This document shows, piece after piece, positions 26,685-36,171 of a stretch of DNA of 64,000 nt (the stretch's first letter is position 1; each line of letters opens with the position of its first letter). The notes under the pieces are model-generated. The model did not search any database. It saw only the letters and a program-made list of their open reading frames with translations, and was not told the DNA's origin. A program made the translations under genes and the position numbers. Source of the DNA: Leadbetterella lacustris (GTDB lineage Bacteria; Bacteroidota; Bacteroidia; Cytophagales; Spirosomataceae); NCBI GenBank assembly GCA_965234335.1, contig OZ248456.1, forward strand, positions 186,001 through 250,000. Direction: 5' to 3'.

Positions 26685-27449
26685 CTAAGGTCTTGGTAGA
26701 GATTTAAATTTAGCGTCATAATTCGCCGAAACGGTACCCATCCATTTATCCCAAAACATAAAATATAGGCCGTAGTTTCCTTTGAAATATTGATGATGAA
26801 GATTATGGCTAACCGAAGTGTTTATCCATTTGCCCAAAAGCGTTTTTTCAAATCCTTTGGGATAGAGCTCCCAACCCAAATGCCCATAGACGTTGTAGGT
26901 GGTCATAAATAACAAAAATGCGACCAAAACATAAAAATGAACGGGGATGGTAAAAGCAAAAATCACAAAAATTCCGGCTTCTACAATGGCCTCCGTGGGT
27001 TGAAAAGAAAATGATGCCCATGGAGACGGGTTAGTGGATTGGTGGTGGACGTGGTGAAAAAACTTGAAAACTCTGGGGTGATGCATACACCGATGAGCCC
27101 AATAAAAATAGGTGTCATGCATCAAAAGGAGTAAAAAAAATGAAATAAACAGATAGAGGTATCCATGCTCGGAGACCTCGTAGTAAGTATGAGTAAAAGG
27201 CCTTACCACAGGATTATACAAGCCAATACCTACTAAAGTAAAAATCAAAAATGTTAATACCGAATAGCCAATCTCTCGGAAATAATCCTTACTTCTCGGG
27301 AATTTCTGCTGAATCTTAGAAAGCAAAAACTTCTTTTTGAAAATGACATAAAAAACCAAAAACGCAGTACCTGCGATAAACAGGTACCTTATCAAATTGG
27401 CAACAAATATTAGTATTCCAAATTCAAACGTAGAAGCCCATTCCCTCAT
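26685..27449 (-). CDS. Sterol desaturase/fatty acid hydroxylase family protein
   Basis: 254 aa membrane protein with about four hydrophobic segments. Histidine clusters for a di-iron centre are visible: HDTYFYWAHRCMHH (about 115-128), HHVHHQS (about 136-142) and HNLHHQYF near 215. Such enzymes hydroxylate or desaturate lipids or carotenoids with oxygen. It stands between clpX and clpP, in the same direction, without obvious functional tie to them. The substrate is unknown. Confidence 0.9.
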   Translation of the reverse strand: MREWASTFEFGILIFVANLIRYLFIAGTAFLVFYVIFKKKFLLSKIQQKFPRSKDYFREIGYSVLTFLIFTLVGIGLYNPVVRPFTHTYYEVSEHGYLYLFISFFLLLLMHDTYFYWAHRCMHHPRVFKFFHHVHHQSTNPSPWASFSFQPTEAIVEAGIFVIFAFTIPVHFYVLVAFLLFMTTYNVYGHLGWELYPKGFEKTLLGKWINTSVSHNLHHQYFKGNYGLYFMFWDKWMGTVSANYDAKFKSLPRP

Positions 27450-27602
27450 TTTCTTTTGTATTTTTTGATAAAAAACTTATGATGATATAATTATAAACAG
27501 CAGAAATAATTTAAACACTTACTACATCTTTTAGATTCCTTTTGTTGTGAAAAGATGATAATGTCCTTGCCGTTTGCTATTGCTTTTCTAGAAATTAAAA
27601 CT

Positions 27603-27632
27603 AAAAAAAAAGCCCTTCATTTCTGAAGAGCT
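27603..27632 (-). terminator. Terminator after clpP
   Basis: The stem AGCCCTTCA (27611-27619)/TGAAGAGCT (27624-27632), with one mismatch and a four-base loop, is followed on the minus strand by nine T. Confidence 0.75.
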
Positions 27633-27651
27633 TCATCCTAAGTGAGTTTTT

Positions 27652-28323
27652 CTATGTTCTATACAAGACCTCGTCTATCAAACCGTAGGCCTTGGCCTCC
27701 TCGGCTTTCATCCAATAGTCTCTGTCTGAGTCTGCTTCTATTTCTTCAAATGTTTTGCCAGAGTGTTTTGCCAGAATCTCATAAAGTTCTTTTCTCAGCT
27801 CAATGATTTGCTTCACGGTAATCTCCATGTCTCTCGACTGTCCTTGAGCTCCGCCACTTGGCTGGTGAATCATGACACGGGCATGAGGCAAAGCCGTACG
27901 CTTGCCAGCTGCACCACCCGCCAACAATACCGCTCCCATAGAAGCCGCTAAAGAAGTACAAATGGTAGCCACTTCAGGTCTTACATATTGCATGGTATCG
28001 TACATTCCAAGGCCAGCATAAACCGAACCACCTGGGCTATTGATGTACATTAAAATGTCTTTTTTGGCATCTACAGACTCTAAAAACAACAACTGAGCCA
28101 CAACGATATTGGCGATTTGGTCGTCAACACCAGTACCCAAAAATATAATTCTGTCCATAATCAAACGAGAGAATACATCAATGGCCGCAAAACGCATCGG
28201 TCTTTCTTCGATAATGTTGGGAGTCATGTTGGTTACATTGTGCTTCATGTAGTCGTCTATCATCAGACCACTCATTCCTTGGTGATGCACCGCATATTTT
28301 CTAAATTCTTCTCCTAAATGCAT
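27652..28323 (-). CDS. clpP: ATP-dependent Clp protease proteolytic subunit
   Basis: 223 aa. The catalytic serine is Ser128 in TSLAASMG and the histidine is His153 in MIHQPSGG; the aspartate lies in EADSDRDYWM near residue 200. INSPGGSVYAG forms the oxyanion loop. ClpP assembles as two heptamer rings that degrade proteins delivered by ClpX. It is downstream of tig, from which it is separated by a terminator. Confidence 0.98.
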   Translation of the reverse strand: MHLGEEFRKYAVHHQGMSGLMIDDYMKHNVTNMTPNIIEERPMRFAAIDVFSRLIMDRIIFLGTGVDDQIANIVVAQLLFLESVDAKKDILMYINSPGGSVYAGLGMYDTMQYVRPEVATICTSLAASMGAVLLAGGAAGKRTALPHARVMIHQPSGGAQGQSRDMEITVKQIIELRKELYEILAKHSGKTFEEIEADSDRDYWMKAEEAKAYGLIDEVLYRT

Positions 28324-28387
28324 TTTAATTAATTTGTTTATCTTAAAACTACCTAAATTATCTAAAAGTTCAAAACTCCAAAAACGT

Positions 28388-28424
28388 AAAAATCGGGTTT
28401 GAGCGAACCCAGTACCCGATTTTT
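28388..28424 (-). terminator. Terminator after tig
   Basis: AAAAATCGGGT (28388-28398) pairs with ACCCGATTTTT (28414-28424); on the minus strand the A-rich left arm becomes the T tract. Confidence 0.85.
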
Positions 28425-28446
28425 AGTCTTTATTTTTCAATAAAAA

Positions 28447-29790
28447 TTATACCTTGTATTTCTCTGAAGCAATGTCGTTAAATTCTTCCACCATCACGGA
28501 CTTGGTTTCTTTCTTCACTTTATCTTTAACAAAATTCAATACCTTTCTGCCAAAAGCCTTCTCGTAGTGTTTCTTGGTGGCTTCATTGTTTTTCTCGCCC
28601 AGTTGTTTCTTGGCCATGCTGTCAATGAATTCCTCCATGCCTTCAAATCCACCTTGCTGTCCGAAATATCCTCTGATTTCGTTTTTCACTTCTTCCAAAA
28701 CGTCGTCATATTGTATTTTAAGGTCGTTTTGTTTGGCTATTTCAGTTCTGATTAAGTCCAATTTCAAACCTCTCGCTATGGCGTCATACTCTTTCTCTAC
28801 GTCTTCAACAGTAGCTTTTCCTTGGTTAATTTCTACCAACCATTTCTTTAAAAACTCTGTTGGAAGTTCTATTGGCGTACTGTCTAGAAGCATTTTATCT
28901 ACATCAAAGTCTAACAAAAAGTCAGATTCTCTGCTATAATTTCCCTTGATAATGTCTGTTAGTTGGCTCACAAACTCCTCTTCGCTTGAAGCTTTTTCTG
29001 GCCCTAAAACTTTATCAAAAAGCTCTTGAGTGAGTTCAGAAGGTTTCATTCTTGTGATTTTTTCTACCACAAACTCAAATTCTCCTAGTAAAGCAGCAGC
29101 ATCTTCGTCAGATTTTCCAGTAGCAAAACCCAGTTCTTTGTCTGTCTCAAAAATAGTCTGTATGTCCAACTTTAATGAACTGCCTTTTTCAAGGCCCACA
29201 AATAATTTTTGAGTTTCTGGTTTTACTTTGTCGGTAGGAATACCCGACTGAAACATAAACTCGCTTGATTCTTGGCTAAGTTTTCCAAAAATAATGTCAC
29301 CAATCTCTGCTTCTTCAGGCTCTGATTCTACTCCAAATCTATTTTTAAGATCTTCTATAGTTTCGTTTATTTGCTTTTCGGATGGCTGAATCTCATATTG
29401 TGTGAGTACCGGAAGTTTGTCTAAGTCTAAGGTAAATTCAGAAGCAAAACCGATTTCATATTCAAAAACAAATTCTTTTTGAGCAGCCCAATCTATTTTG
29501 TATGCGTCTTCCTTTGGAGTTGGTTCGCCTACAACGTTAAGTTTATTTTCTAAAATAGCTGCATTTACAGCATCGCTAGCTACTTTGATAACTTCGTCAA
29601 CCAAAACCCCTTTTCCATAAATACTTTTGATATATTGAAGCGGCACATGACCGGGTCTGAATCCTTTTACTTGAGCAGTTTTAGCGTATTCTTTAAGTTT
29701 TTTATCTACTAATCCTTTGTAATCTTCCTCTCCAACTTCTACTGTAAGGTTGGCCAATGTAGAAGAAACTTTGTCAAATTTTGTTTGCAT
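28447..29790 (-). CDS. tig: Trigger factor chaperone
   Basis: 447 aa, slightly longer than the E. coli protein. The ribosome-binding signature is seen as VKGFRPGHVPLQYI near residue 40. The middle region (AEIGDIIFGKLS to EFVVEKITRM) occupies the place of the FKBP-like PPIase domain but lacks obvious PPIase active-site residues, as is usual in Bacteroidota. The long helical C-terminal domain follows. It binds nascent chains at the ribosome exit and is placed before clpP, a common arrangement. Confidence 0.95.
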   Translation of the reverse strand: MQTKFDKVSSTLANLTVEVGEEDYKGLVDKKLKEYAKTAQVKGFRPGHVPLQYIKSIYGKGVLVDEVIKVASDAVNAAILENKLNVVGEPTPKEDAYKIDWAAQKEFVFEYEIGFASEFTLDLDKLPVLTQYEIQPSEKQINETIEDLKNRFGVESEPEEAEIGDIIFGKLSQESSEFMFQSGIPTDKVKPETQKLFVGLEKGSSLKLDIQTIFETDKELGFATGKSDEDAAALLGEFEFVVEKITRMKPSELTQELFDKVLGPEKASSEEEFVSQLTDIIKGNYSRESDFLLDFDVDKMLLDSTPIELPTEFLKKWLVEINQGKATVEDVEKEYDAIARGLKLDLIRTEIAKQNDLKIQYDDVLEEVKNEIRGYFGQQGGFEGMEEFIDSMAKKQLGEKNNEATKKHYEKAFGRKVLNFVKDKVKKETKSVMVEEFNDIASEKYKV

Positions 29791-29825
29791 TTACTTGAAT
29801 TTTTGTTCGAACTCTATAAAATTTA

Positions 29826-29860
29826 AAAACCCTTCAATCACTCTGGAGGATTGAAGGGTT
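29826..29860 (-). terminator. Terminator after tRNA-Leu
   Basis: The 12-bp perfect stem AACCCTTCAATC (29828-29839)/GATTGAAGGGTT (29849-29860) is followed on the minus strand by TTTTAAATTTT, directly downstream of the tRNA. Confidence 0.88.
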
Positions 29861-29865
29861 CGAAG

Positions 29866-29947
29866 TACGGGCGGAGGGAATCGAACCCCCACGCCTTGCG
29901 GCACTAGATCCTAAGTCTAGCACGTCTACCAGTTCCGCCACGCCCGC
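29866..29947 (-). tRNA. tRNA-Leu (UAG)
   Basis: 82 nt without encoded CCA. The acceptor GCGGGCG pairs with CGCCCGT; the anticodon stem CTAGA/TCTAG encloses CTTAGGA, giving anticodon UAG (complement of 29911-29913), which reads CUA/CUG leucine codons. The T arm shows GGGGGTTCGATTCCCTC and a long variable arm (TGCCGCAAGGCG) is typical of class II leucine tRNAs. Confidence 0.96.
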
Positions 29948-30145
29948 AAATGAATACGTCTTTCGATTATTCGGGGTGCAAAGTTAGATTTATTTTTTTA
30001 TTAATCAAAAAAACCACAAATGTTTTTTGAGAATTTTAATGAAATTTCTTTTTGAGCAAACCAAAACGCAATTTTGTTTTAGATAATTATAGTTTTTGCA
30101 TACATTAGCAGAAATTAAGTCTGTTTAGAAAAAGGAAAATAATTG

Positions 30146-32419
30146 ATGGGATTGAGCAAAGACAACATATTACCCGTTGAATCGCCACATGAATACTACA
30201 CCGAGGCCGAAAAAAAGGAAATATCCAAGTGGTATAAGAAGATTTTACGTGGAGCCAAGGAGCATATCAGGGAAGGTGATACCAAATTGATTAGGAAAGC
30301 TCTTAACATCTCCATGGAGGCCCACAAAGAAATGCGTCGCAAATCGGGTGAGCCATACATCTATCATCCACTAGAAGTAGCCCATATTTGTGTGGAAGAA
30401 ATTGGTCTTGGACCCACGTCTATTATATGTGCTCTTTTACATGATGTAGTAGAAGACACCGCCATAACGCTCGCCGAAATAGAAAAAGACTTTGGCCCTA
30501 AAGTGGCACAAATTATAGACGGACTGACCAAAATAGCCGAAAACTTCGAACAAACGCAATCTGCCCAAGCTGAGAATTTTAGAAAAATGCTCTTGACACT
30601 ATCACAAGATGTGCGAGTGATTTTAATAAAGTTGGCAGATAGACTACACAATATGCGTACCTTGGGTAGCATGGCTCGCAATTCTCAACTGAAAATTGCA
30701 CACGAGACTATTTACATTTATGCTCCTTTAGCCCATAGATTAGGATTATACCAAATCAAGTCTGAACTAGAAGATTTGTACTTAAAATATACTGAACCTG
30801 AGGTTTACAAAGACATTTCTTCTAGACTAAATACCTCAAAAGCTGCAAGAAAGAGGCTAATAGACGGTTTCATGCGGCCCATTTCTAAGCGGCTAAATGA
30901 AGCCAAGCTAGACTTTTACATCAAAGGGAGGCCCAAACACATTTATTCTATTTGGAAAAAACTGAATGTTCAAAACGTAACTTTCGAGAACATTTACGAC
31001 CTTTTTGCTATACGCATAATACTTCGTGGCATACCTCCACAAGAAAAAGATAAGGAAAAAGCGGCTTGTTGGCAGGCCTACTCTATCGTTACGGATGAAT
31101 ATAGACCTAATCCTGACCGGCTGAAAGATTGGATTTCAACACCACGTGCAAACGGGTATGAATCCCTACACACCACCGTTATGAGCAATTCGGGCGTGTG
31201 GGTTGAGGTGCAAATTCGGACTGAACGTATGGACGAAATAGCCGAAAAAGGCTATGCCGCCCATTGGAAGTATAAAGGAGCGGATACTTCGCTCGACAAA
31301 CCCCTGGACAATTGGCTAAACCAAGTGCGAGATACGCTTGCATCAAAAGACAGCTCGGCTATAGAGTTTTTGGAAGATTTTAGAGGTAATCTTTTCAACG
31401 AAGAAATATTTGTATTTACGCCAAAAGGTGACCTTAAAGTGCTGCGTAAAGGAGCAACTGTTTTAGATTTTGCTTTTGACGTGCATACCGAAATTGGGCG
31501 AAAATGTACGGCCGGAAAGGTAAATAGCCATTTGGTGCCTATTAGCCATGTCTTACAAAATGGCGACCAAGTAGAAATTCTTACGACAAAAAACCAAAAA
31601 CCATCCGAAGACTGGCTCAGGTTTGTGGTTACCTCAAAAGCCAAAGCCAGAATAAAAGATACCCTCAAAGAATCAAACAAAGGGTACGTAACCGAAGGCA
31701 AAGAGCTAATAATGAAGAAGCTAAAAAACCTCGGACTAGAAAATAACCTAGAGACATTTAACCAACTAAGGGCGTTTTTTAATAAAAAAGACTATAACGA
31801 ACTCTTCTATTTCTTTGGAAAAGGTTATATTCTGCCAGAAGAAATCAAGAAATTCAAACACGAAAGAGAGGCACTTGTCAATCGTCAGAAAAAAATTGTC
31901 ATCGACGAAAAGGCCTTCAAGGATGCCAAAAGTTTTGAAAAAGAAATAAAAAAAACCAAGGGCAACGACACACTACTCATTGGTGATGACATGCAGCACA
32001 TCGACTTCACCCTTTCGAGATGTTGTAATCCCATTCCGGGGGATGATGTGTTTGGGTTCTTGACCATAAATGAAGGTATAAAAATTCACCGAAATCTCTG
32101 TCCAAATGCACAACAGTTGCTCTCAAACTACGGGAATAGGGTAATAAAAGCTCGTTGGGCTAGTCAAATTGAAAAGTCGTATTTGGTTTCGATAGACTTG
32201 AATGGAATCGATAGAGTGGGTATGATTCAGGATATTTCAAAAGTGATTTCAGGAGAGCTACACATCAACATGCGGGGCTTGTCAGTAGAAACTTTCGATG
32301 GTATATTTGAGGGAAAAATAAAAGTTTACGTCTTTGATACAAAGCATTTGGATATTCTAATGTCTAAATTGGAGGAAATAGACGGTGTAAGTAATGTGTC
32401 AAGAGGACAAACAGAATAA
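30146..32419 (+). CDS. RelA/SpoT-family (p)ppGpp synthetase/hydrolase
   Basis: 757 aa. Domains in order: HD hydrolase (HPLEVAHI, LLHDVVEDT, RLHNMRTL), synthetase (GRPKHIYSIWKKL, FAIRIIL, TPRANGYESLHTTV, VEVQIRTERMD), TGS (EIFVFTPKGDLKVL near 425), a conserved Cys region (CCNPIPGDDVFGF) and a C-terminal ACT domain. The HD motif is intact, and the RLKD sequence in the synthetase fits a bifunctional Rel type, so it likely both makes and breaks (p)ppGpp in the stringent response. The ATG at 30146 directly follows a TTG codon in frame. Confidence 0.95.
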   Translation: MGLSKDNILPVESPHEYYTEAEKKEISKWYKKILRGAKEHIREGDTKLIRKALNISMEAHKEMRRKSGEPYIYHPLEVAHICVEEIGLGPTSIICALLHDVVEDTAITLAEIEKDFGPKVAQIIDGLTKIAENFEQTQSAQAENFRKMLLTLSQDVRVILIKLADRLHNMRTLGSMARNSQLKIAHETIYIYAPLAHRLGLYQIKSELEDLYLKYTEPEVYKDISSRLNTSKAARKRLIDGFMRPISKRLNEAKLDFYIKGRPKHIYSIWKKLNVQNVTFENIYDLFAIRIILRGIPPQEKDKEKAACWQAYSIVTDEYRPNPDRLKDWISTPRANGYESLHTTVMSNSGVWVEVQIRTERMDEIAEKGYAAHWKYKGADTSLDKPLDNWLNQVRDTLASKDSSAIEFLEDFRGNLFNEEIFVFTPKGDLKVLRKGATVLDFAFDVHTEIGRKCTAGKVNSHLVPISHVLQNGDQVEILTTKNQKPSEDWLRFVVTSKAKARIKDTLKESNKGYVTEGKELIMKKLKNLGLENNLETFNQLRAFFNKKDYNELFYFFGKGYILPEEIKKFKHEREALVNRQKKIVIDEKAFKDAKSFEKEIKKTKGNDTLLIGDDMQHIDFTLSRCCNPIPGDDVFGFLTINEGIKIHRNLCPNAQQLLSNYGNRVIKARWASQIEKSYLVSIDLNGIDRVGMIQDISKVISGELHINMRGLSVETFDGIFEGKIKVYVFDTKHLDILMSKLEEIDGVSNVSRGQTE

Positions 32420-32426
32420 ATAGGTC

Positions 32427-32969
32427 ATGAATAAATTAAGAACAATAAAAACATCTATTTTAATTTTTACATTAATTGTAAGTCTTAAAGCATATAGTCA
32501 AGACTCTAGTTTTGTAACTATCTTAACCCATCAAAGAGGATTTATAGACACCAGAATTCTTCACCATGGCGTAAAGTCATCGTCTAAAAACACTTTGGAA
32601 TTGTTCAGCCAAGCCAATGCCCAAAAGTCCATTAAACTTTATGAAAAATCGAAATATTTTCTACCCGCAGGGCCGGTATTGGTACTTGGAGGCATATATT
32701 TAGGATACGATGCAATTAAGGGCACAAAAATGCAAGCCGAAGTCGATGGCAAATTATACACTTATTATGTTAGGCCGATTGAAAAACTTTTGGGCGGAAT
32801 TGCGGTTTTCGCCGCAGGCATCTGCATGATAGAGTATGGCAACGAATACAAAGCCAAGTCGGTGGATTTGTACAACGACAACCTAAAAAAGAAACAAAAA
32901 GCAGACAAACTTGACCTCAAAGTAGGCTTCACGCCCAATGGCAACGTCGGCCTTTATGCTAACTTTTAA
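32427..32969 (+). CDS. Hypothetical secreted or membrane-bound protein
   Basis: 180 aa with an N-terminal signal peptide (MNKLRTIKTSILIFTLIVSLKAYSQ) and two later hydrophobic stretches (GPVLVLGGIYLGYDAI and LLGGIAVFAAGICMI), followed by a basic KKKQKADKLDLKVGF tail. It starts 7 bp after the stringent-response gene, so it may be cotranscribed. No family recognised. Confidence 0.65.
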   Translation: MNKLRTIKTSILIFTLIVSLKAYSQDSSFVTILTHQRGFIDTRILHHGVKSSSKNTLELFSQANAQKSIKLYEKSKYFLPAGPVLVLGGIYLGYDAIKGTKMQAEVDGKLYTYYVRPIEKLLGGIAVFAAGICMIEYGNEYKAKSVDLYNDNLKKKQKADKLDLKVGFTPNGNVGLYANF

Positions 32970-32999
32970 CAATTTTATTTTTTCTACCATTAAATCCCT

Positions 33000-33007
33000 T
33001 AATTTTG
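33000..33007 (+). promoter_or_regulatory. Probable -7 promoter element for the Fur-family gene
   Basis: TAATTTTG matches the Bacteroidota -7 consensus TAnnTTTG, 45 bp before the start codon at 33052. A -33 element is not clear. Confidence 0.4.
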
Positions 33008-33051
33008 CATTTTAAAGAATTACCTAAAAAGCAATTGGGCTCACAAACGCT

Positions 33052-33522
33052 ATGGTATTAGACAATAACAAAAATTTTCAGGCAGCTAAGCAAATTTTTA
33101 CAGCTTATCTTGAAAATAAGCAGTTGAGAAAAACTCCAGAAAGGTATGCTATACTTGAAGAAATATACAACAGAAGCGACCACTTCGATGTGGAAGATTT
33201 GTATATCTCGATGAAAAATAAAAAATATCAAGTAAGTAGAGCCACTGTTTATAATACACTCGACTTGTTGGTTGAATGCGACTTGGTCACAAAACACCAA
33301 TTTGGTAAAAACTTAGCCCAATACGAAAAGTCTTATGGCTTTAAACAGCACGATCATCTGATTTGTATGGACTGTAATAAAGTGAAGGAGTTCTGTGATC
33401 CAAGAGTTCAAAATATTCAAAACATGGTGGGCGATTTCCTAAATTTTGACGTGATGCATCATTCACTTATATTTTATGGAAATTGCAAAAACCCCGACTG
33501 CGAAAATCGAGTAAAGAATTAA
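33052..33522 (+). CDS. Fur-family metal-dependent regulator
   Basis: 156 aa. An N-terminal winged helix (LRKTPERYAILEEIY, VSRATVYNTLDLLVECDLV) is followed by the metal/dimer domain with HDHLICMDCNKVKEF and a second cysteine pair, NCKNPDCEN. The two CxxC-type pairs form the structural zinc site, and HDH with nearby residues the regulatory site. It could be Fur (iron) or PerR/Zur-like; a single sequence does not decide. purA follows 22 bp downstream, so the two are probably transcribed together. Confidence 0.9.
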   Translation: MVLDNNKNFQAAKQIFTAYLENKQLRKTPERYAILEEIYNRSDHFDVEDLYISMKNKKYQVSRATVYNTLDLLVECDLVTKHQFGKNLAQYEKSYGFKQHDHLICMDCNKVKEFCDPRVQNIQNMVGDFLNFDVMHHSLIFYGNCKNPDCENRVKN

Positions 33523-33544
33523 TACTAAAATATAACGTAAATTA

Positions 33545-34825
33545 ATGGTTGACATTTTATTGGGACTTCAATGGGGCGACGAGGGCAAAGGAAAGATTGT
33601 GGACGTTTTGGCTCCTGACTATAAAGTAGTTGCACGTTTTCAAGGTGGTCCAAATGCTGGGCATACGCTTGAGTTTGATGGCAAAAAGCATGTTCTTCAC
33701 CAGATACCATCAGGAATCTTTCGTGATGATTGTATAAATATTATTGGAAACGGTGTAGTATTAGATCCAATCATTTTCAAGAAGGAAATAGATGGTTTGG
33801 CTTCTTATAATATTGATTTCAAGAAAAACCTCTTCATTTCGAAAAAAACAGCCATCATAATACCGACACACAGACTGCTTGATGCTGCTTATGAACAAGC
33901 GAAGGGAAGTGCAAAAATTGGCTCGACATTGAAAGGAATAGGACCAACTTACTCCGACAAAGTATCTCGTCAGGGTTTAAGACTTGGAGATATCCTTTCT
34001 GTGAATTTTAAAGAAAAATATCAGAAACTTGTAGATAACCACAAGCAAATTTTAGACTTTTATAAGTTTGAATATTCGCTCGAAGACGCCGAAAAAGAGT
34101 TTTTTGCAGCCTTAGAATTTATCAAGACCTTTAACTTAGTAGATGGTGAGTACTTGATTAATAGCCAATTGGCCGAACAAGGCACAAAAGTGTTGGCTGA
34201 AGGAGCACAAGGGTCTTTGCTTGACATTGACTTTGGCTCATACCCATTTGTTACAAGCTCAAGCACTACTGCAGCGGGCGTTTGTTCAGGTCTTGGAGTG
34301 GCTCCATCAAAAATAAATGAAGTGTATGGTATCTTTAAAGCTTACTGTACCAGAGTAGGTTCGGGCCCTTTCCCAACAGAGTTATTGGAAGAAACCGGCG
34401 AAAAAATGCGTAAAGAAGGTAGAGAGTTCGGAAGCACCACAGGCCGCCCACGCAGATGCGGTTGGATGGATTTACCAGCTTTAAAATATTCGATTATGCT
34501 TAACGGAGTCACGCAATTGGTAATGATGAAAGTGGACGTATTGAATATTTTTGACGAAATCAGTATCTGCACACACTATGAATTACCCGATGGGAGCACT
34601 ACAGAGGAACTTCCATTTGATATTTGTGATGTGGAGGTAAAACCAATTTACAAGACTTTCAAAGGTTGGAACTGTTCATTGGAAGGCATTACAGACTTTG
34701 ACAAAATGCCAGAAGAGCTAAAATCCTACACAGCCTATATAGAAAAAGAAGTTGGCGTACCTGTGACTTATGTTTCCACTGGTCCTGACCGTACGGCCAC
34801 GCTTACGAGGGCATCTGGTATATGA
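33545..34825 (+). CDS. purA: Adenylosuccinate synthetase
   Basis: 426 aa. The GTP-binding loop WGDEGKGK is at residues 10-17, followed by GGPNAGHT, IGSTLKGIGPTYSDK, GAQGSLLDIDFGSYPFVTSS and the C-terminal TGPDRTATL. The enzyme joins IMP and aspartate, using GTP, in the first committed step to AMP. The stop codon overlaps the next start (ATGA), coupling it to a hypothetical gene. Confidence 0.98.
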   Translation: MVDILLGLQWGDEGKGKIVDVLAPDYKVVARFQGGPNAGHTLEFDGKKHVLHQIPSGIFRDDCINIIGNGVVLDPIIFKKEIDGLASYNIDFKKNLFISKKTAIIIPTHRLLDAAYEQAKGSAKIGSTLKGIGPTYSDKVSRQGLRLGDILSVNFKEKYQKLVDNHKQILDFYKFEYSLEDAEKEFFAALEFIKTFNLVDGEYLINSQLAEQGTKVLAEGAQGSLLDIDFGSYPFVTSSSTTAAGVCSGLGVAPSKINEVYGIFKAYCTRVGSGPFPTELLEETGEKMRKEGREFGSTTGRPRRCGWMDLPALKYSIMLNGVTQLVMMKVDVLNIFDEISICTHYELPDGSTTEELPFDICDVEVKPIYKTFKGWNCSLEGITDFDKMPEELKSYTAYIEKEVGVPVTYVSTGPDRTATLTRASGI

Positions 34826-35346
34826 ATAAAAATTTAGCAGGGTATGTTTTTGCTGGAGAAACCATCTTCAACATAAAAATGGCAGGTTCGGTATCGCAGG
34901 TTTTAAATCAGCAACCCGAACCCGCCGCAAAACCTGTAACCTTGCCACCTCCGGTAGTTGTTGAACAGATTAAAACCTCTCCTTCAGTAGTTGCCTTATC
35001 TCATAAAAAGCTCGTTTTGGTAGTCAACAATCTTTCTGAGATAGAGAAAGACCTGTTGTCCAAAATAATGCAGTCCGTTAAGCAGAGTCTAGAGAATGCT
35101 ACAATATTAGACCTAGCATCCGCAGGATCCATAAAGTTAAGTGATTATACTTCCGCAAAAGAAATAATTAGCTTTGGAGTAGCTATGAGCAAACTGGGTA
35201 ACAGCCTTTTGCTGTTTCCTTATCAAAGTCAAGAAAAAGAATCCATAAAGTATTTATTAGTAGATGACTTAAAAACAATTCAGGCTAATCTGAAAGATGA
35301 AAAACGTTTGCTTTGGGCAGCTTTAAAAATGTTTTACGGCCTATGA
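34822..35346 (+). CDS. Hypothetical protein coupled to purA
   Basis: 174 aa. After a proline-rich segment (PEPAAKPVTLPPPVV) there is a compact alpha/beta domain: KKLVLVVNNLSEIEKDLLSKIM, ILDLASAG, IISFGVAMSK and a C-terminal KRLLWAALKMFYG. Such a layout recalls small polymerase-clamp-loader accessory (psi-like) proteins of Bacteroidota, but that is a guess. It overlaps purA by four bases and is followed by a terminator. Confidence 0.6.
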   Translation: MNKNLAGYVFAGETIFNIKMAGSVSQVLNQQPEPAAKPVTLPPPVVVEQIKTSPSVVALSHKKLVLVVNNLSEIEKDLLSKIMQSVKQSLENATILDLASAGSIKLSDYTSAKEIISFGVAMSKLGNSLLLFPYQSQEKESIKYLLVDDLKTIQANLKDEKRLLWAALKMFYGL

Positions 35347-35381
35347 AAATGTTTGTCAAGTCTTCATTCTAAAAACTTATC

Positions 35382-35408
35382 AAATGGTAAATTCTACCAT
35401 TTTTTTTT
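35382..35408 (+). terminator. Terminator after the purA unit
   Basis: The stem AAATGGTA (35382-35389)/TACCATTT (35395-35402) with a five-base loop is followed by a T run to 35408. Confidence 0.8.
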
Positions 35409-35605
35409 GTGCCATTTATCCCTTCAATAACTATCAATAGCATCGAAATCGACGATTGCTACCGTTTAATAATAATTTTACTTGTTTCTCCGTCACTTAT
35501 CCTAAAATACCCGCCACTTATCGAATCACATTATGATTGCATTAATTTGTAGTCAATATTGCATCTGTATTAGAAACAAAGTTTTCCTGATAAATACTTA
35601 AAAAA

Positions 35606-36073
35606 ATGAAATTACTGTATTCAAAACCATTAATGAAAAGCAATCTCATGAGATTGCCTTTAGTAGGTGTTCTATCCACCGAGACCGACATTCAGATGCG
35701 TGTAGCTGGCAAAAAAAACATGATAGACCTTAATGAAATTGTGTATCTGAAAAGTGCCAAAAACTATACCATCTTTAAACTTAGAAGCGGTAGAGAAATA
35801 ATAAGTTCAAAAACACTAGGAATATTCGAAGAAGAATTAAAGGGGATTTCGAATTTTGTTCGTCCACACAGATCATATATCGTAAACTTTGATTTTGTTA
35901 AGGATCTTATGTTCAATTGCCGAGGAGGCGAATTATTTATGGACAAAGAAGTTATTAATATTTCTCGTAGAAAAGCGGCAGACTTCAGAAGACACTACAG
36001 ACGTTTTCTGATGGCATCTGGTATAAATGTAAGTACTACGATTAGAATGAAGACTAAACTGAGAGTGTCTTAA
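35606..36073 (+). CDS. Stand-alone LytTR DNA-binding regulator
   Basis: 155 aa with no receiver domain. The LytTR domain spans about residues 38-140: IDLNEIVYLKSAKNYTIF, REIISSKTLG, FVRPHRSYIVNF and the final ISRRKAADFRRHY. Such one-domain regulators are controlled by another protein or by level. The gene is isolated, with about 260 bp upstream and a strong terminator downstream. Confidence 0.88.
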   Translation: MKLLYSKPLMKSNLMRLPLVGVLSTETDIQMRVAGKKNMIDLNEIVYLKSAKNYTIFKLRSGREIISSKTLGIFEEELKGISNFVRPHRSYIVNFDFVKDLMFNCRGGELFMDKEVINISRRKAADFRRHYRRFLMASGINVSTTIRMKTKLRVS

Positions 36074-36117
36074 TTGAAGCACTTAGACGTTAATTTTTAT
36101 GTTTTGGGGTAATAATA

Positions 36118-36150
36118 ATGAAGTGTAGCTGTGCTACGCTTCATTTTTTT
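36118..36150 (+). terminator. Terminator after the LytTR gene
   Basis: ATGAAGTGTAG (36118-36128) pairs with CTACGCTTCAT (36134-36144), with one G-T pair, and a T run follows. Confidence 0.85.
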
Positions 36151-36171
36151 ATGCCCTTAGCGAAGCAATTC

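Noticed and set aside
26685..27449. Idea that the desaturase-like gene is part of a clp operon
   Set aside because: A terminator follows clpP and there is no functional link, so it is probably an insertion between clpX and clpP.
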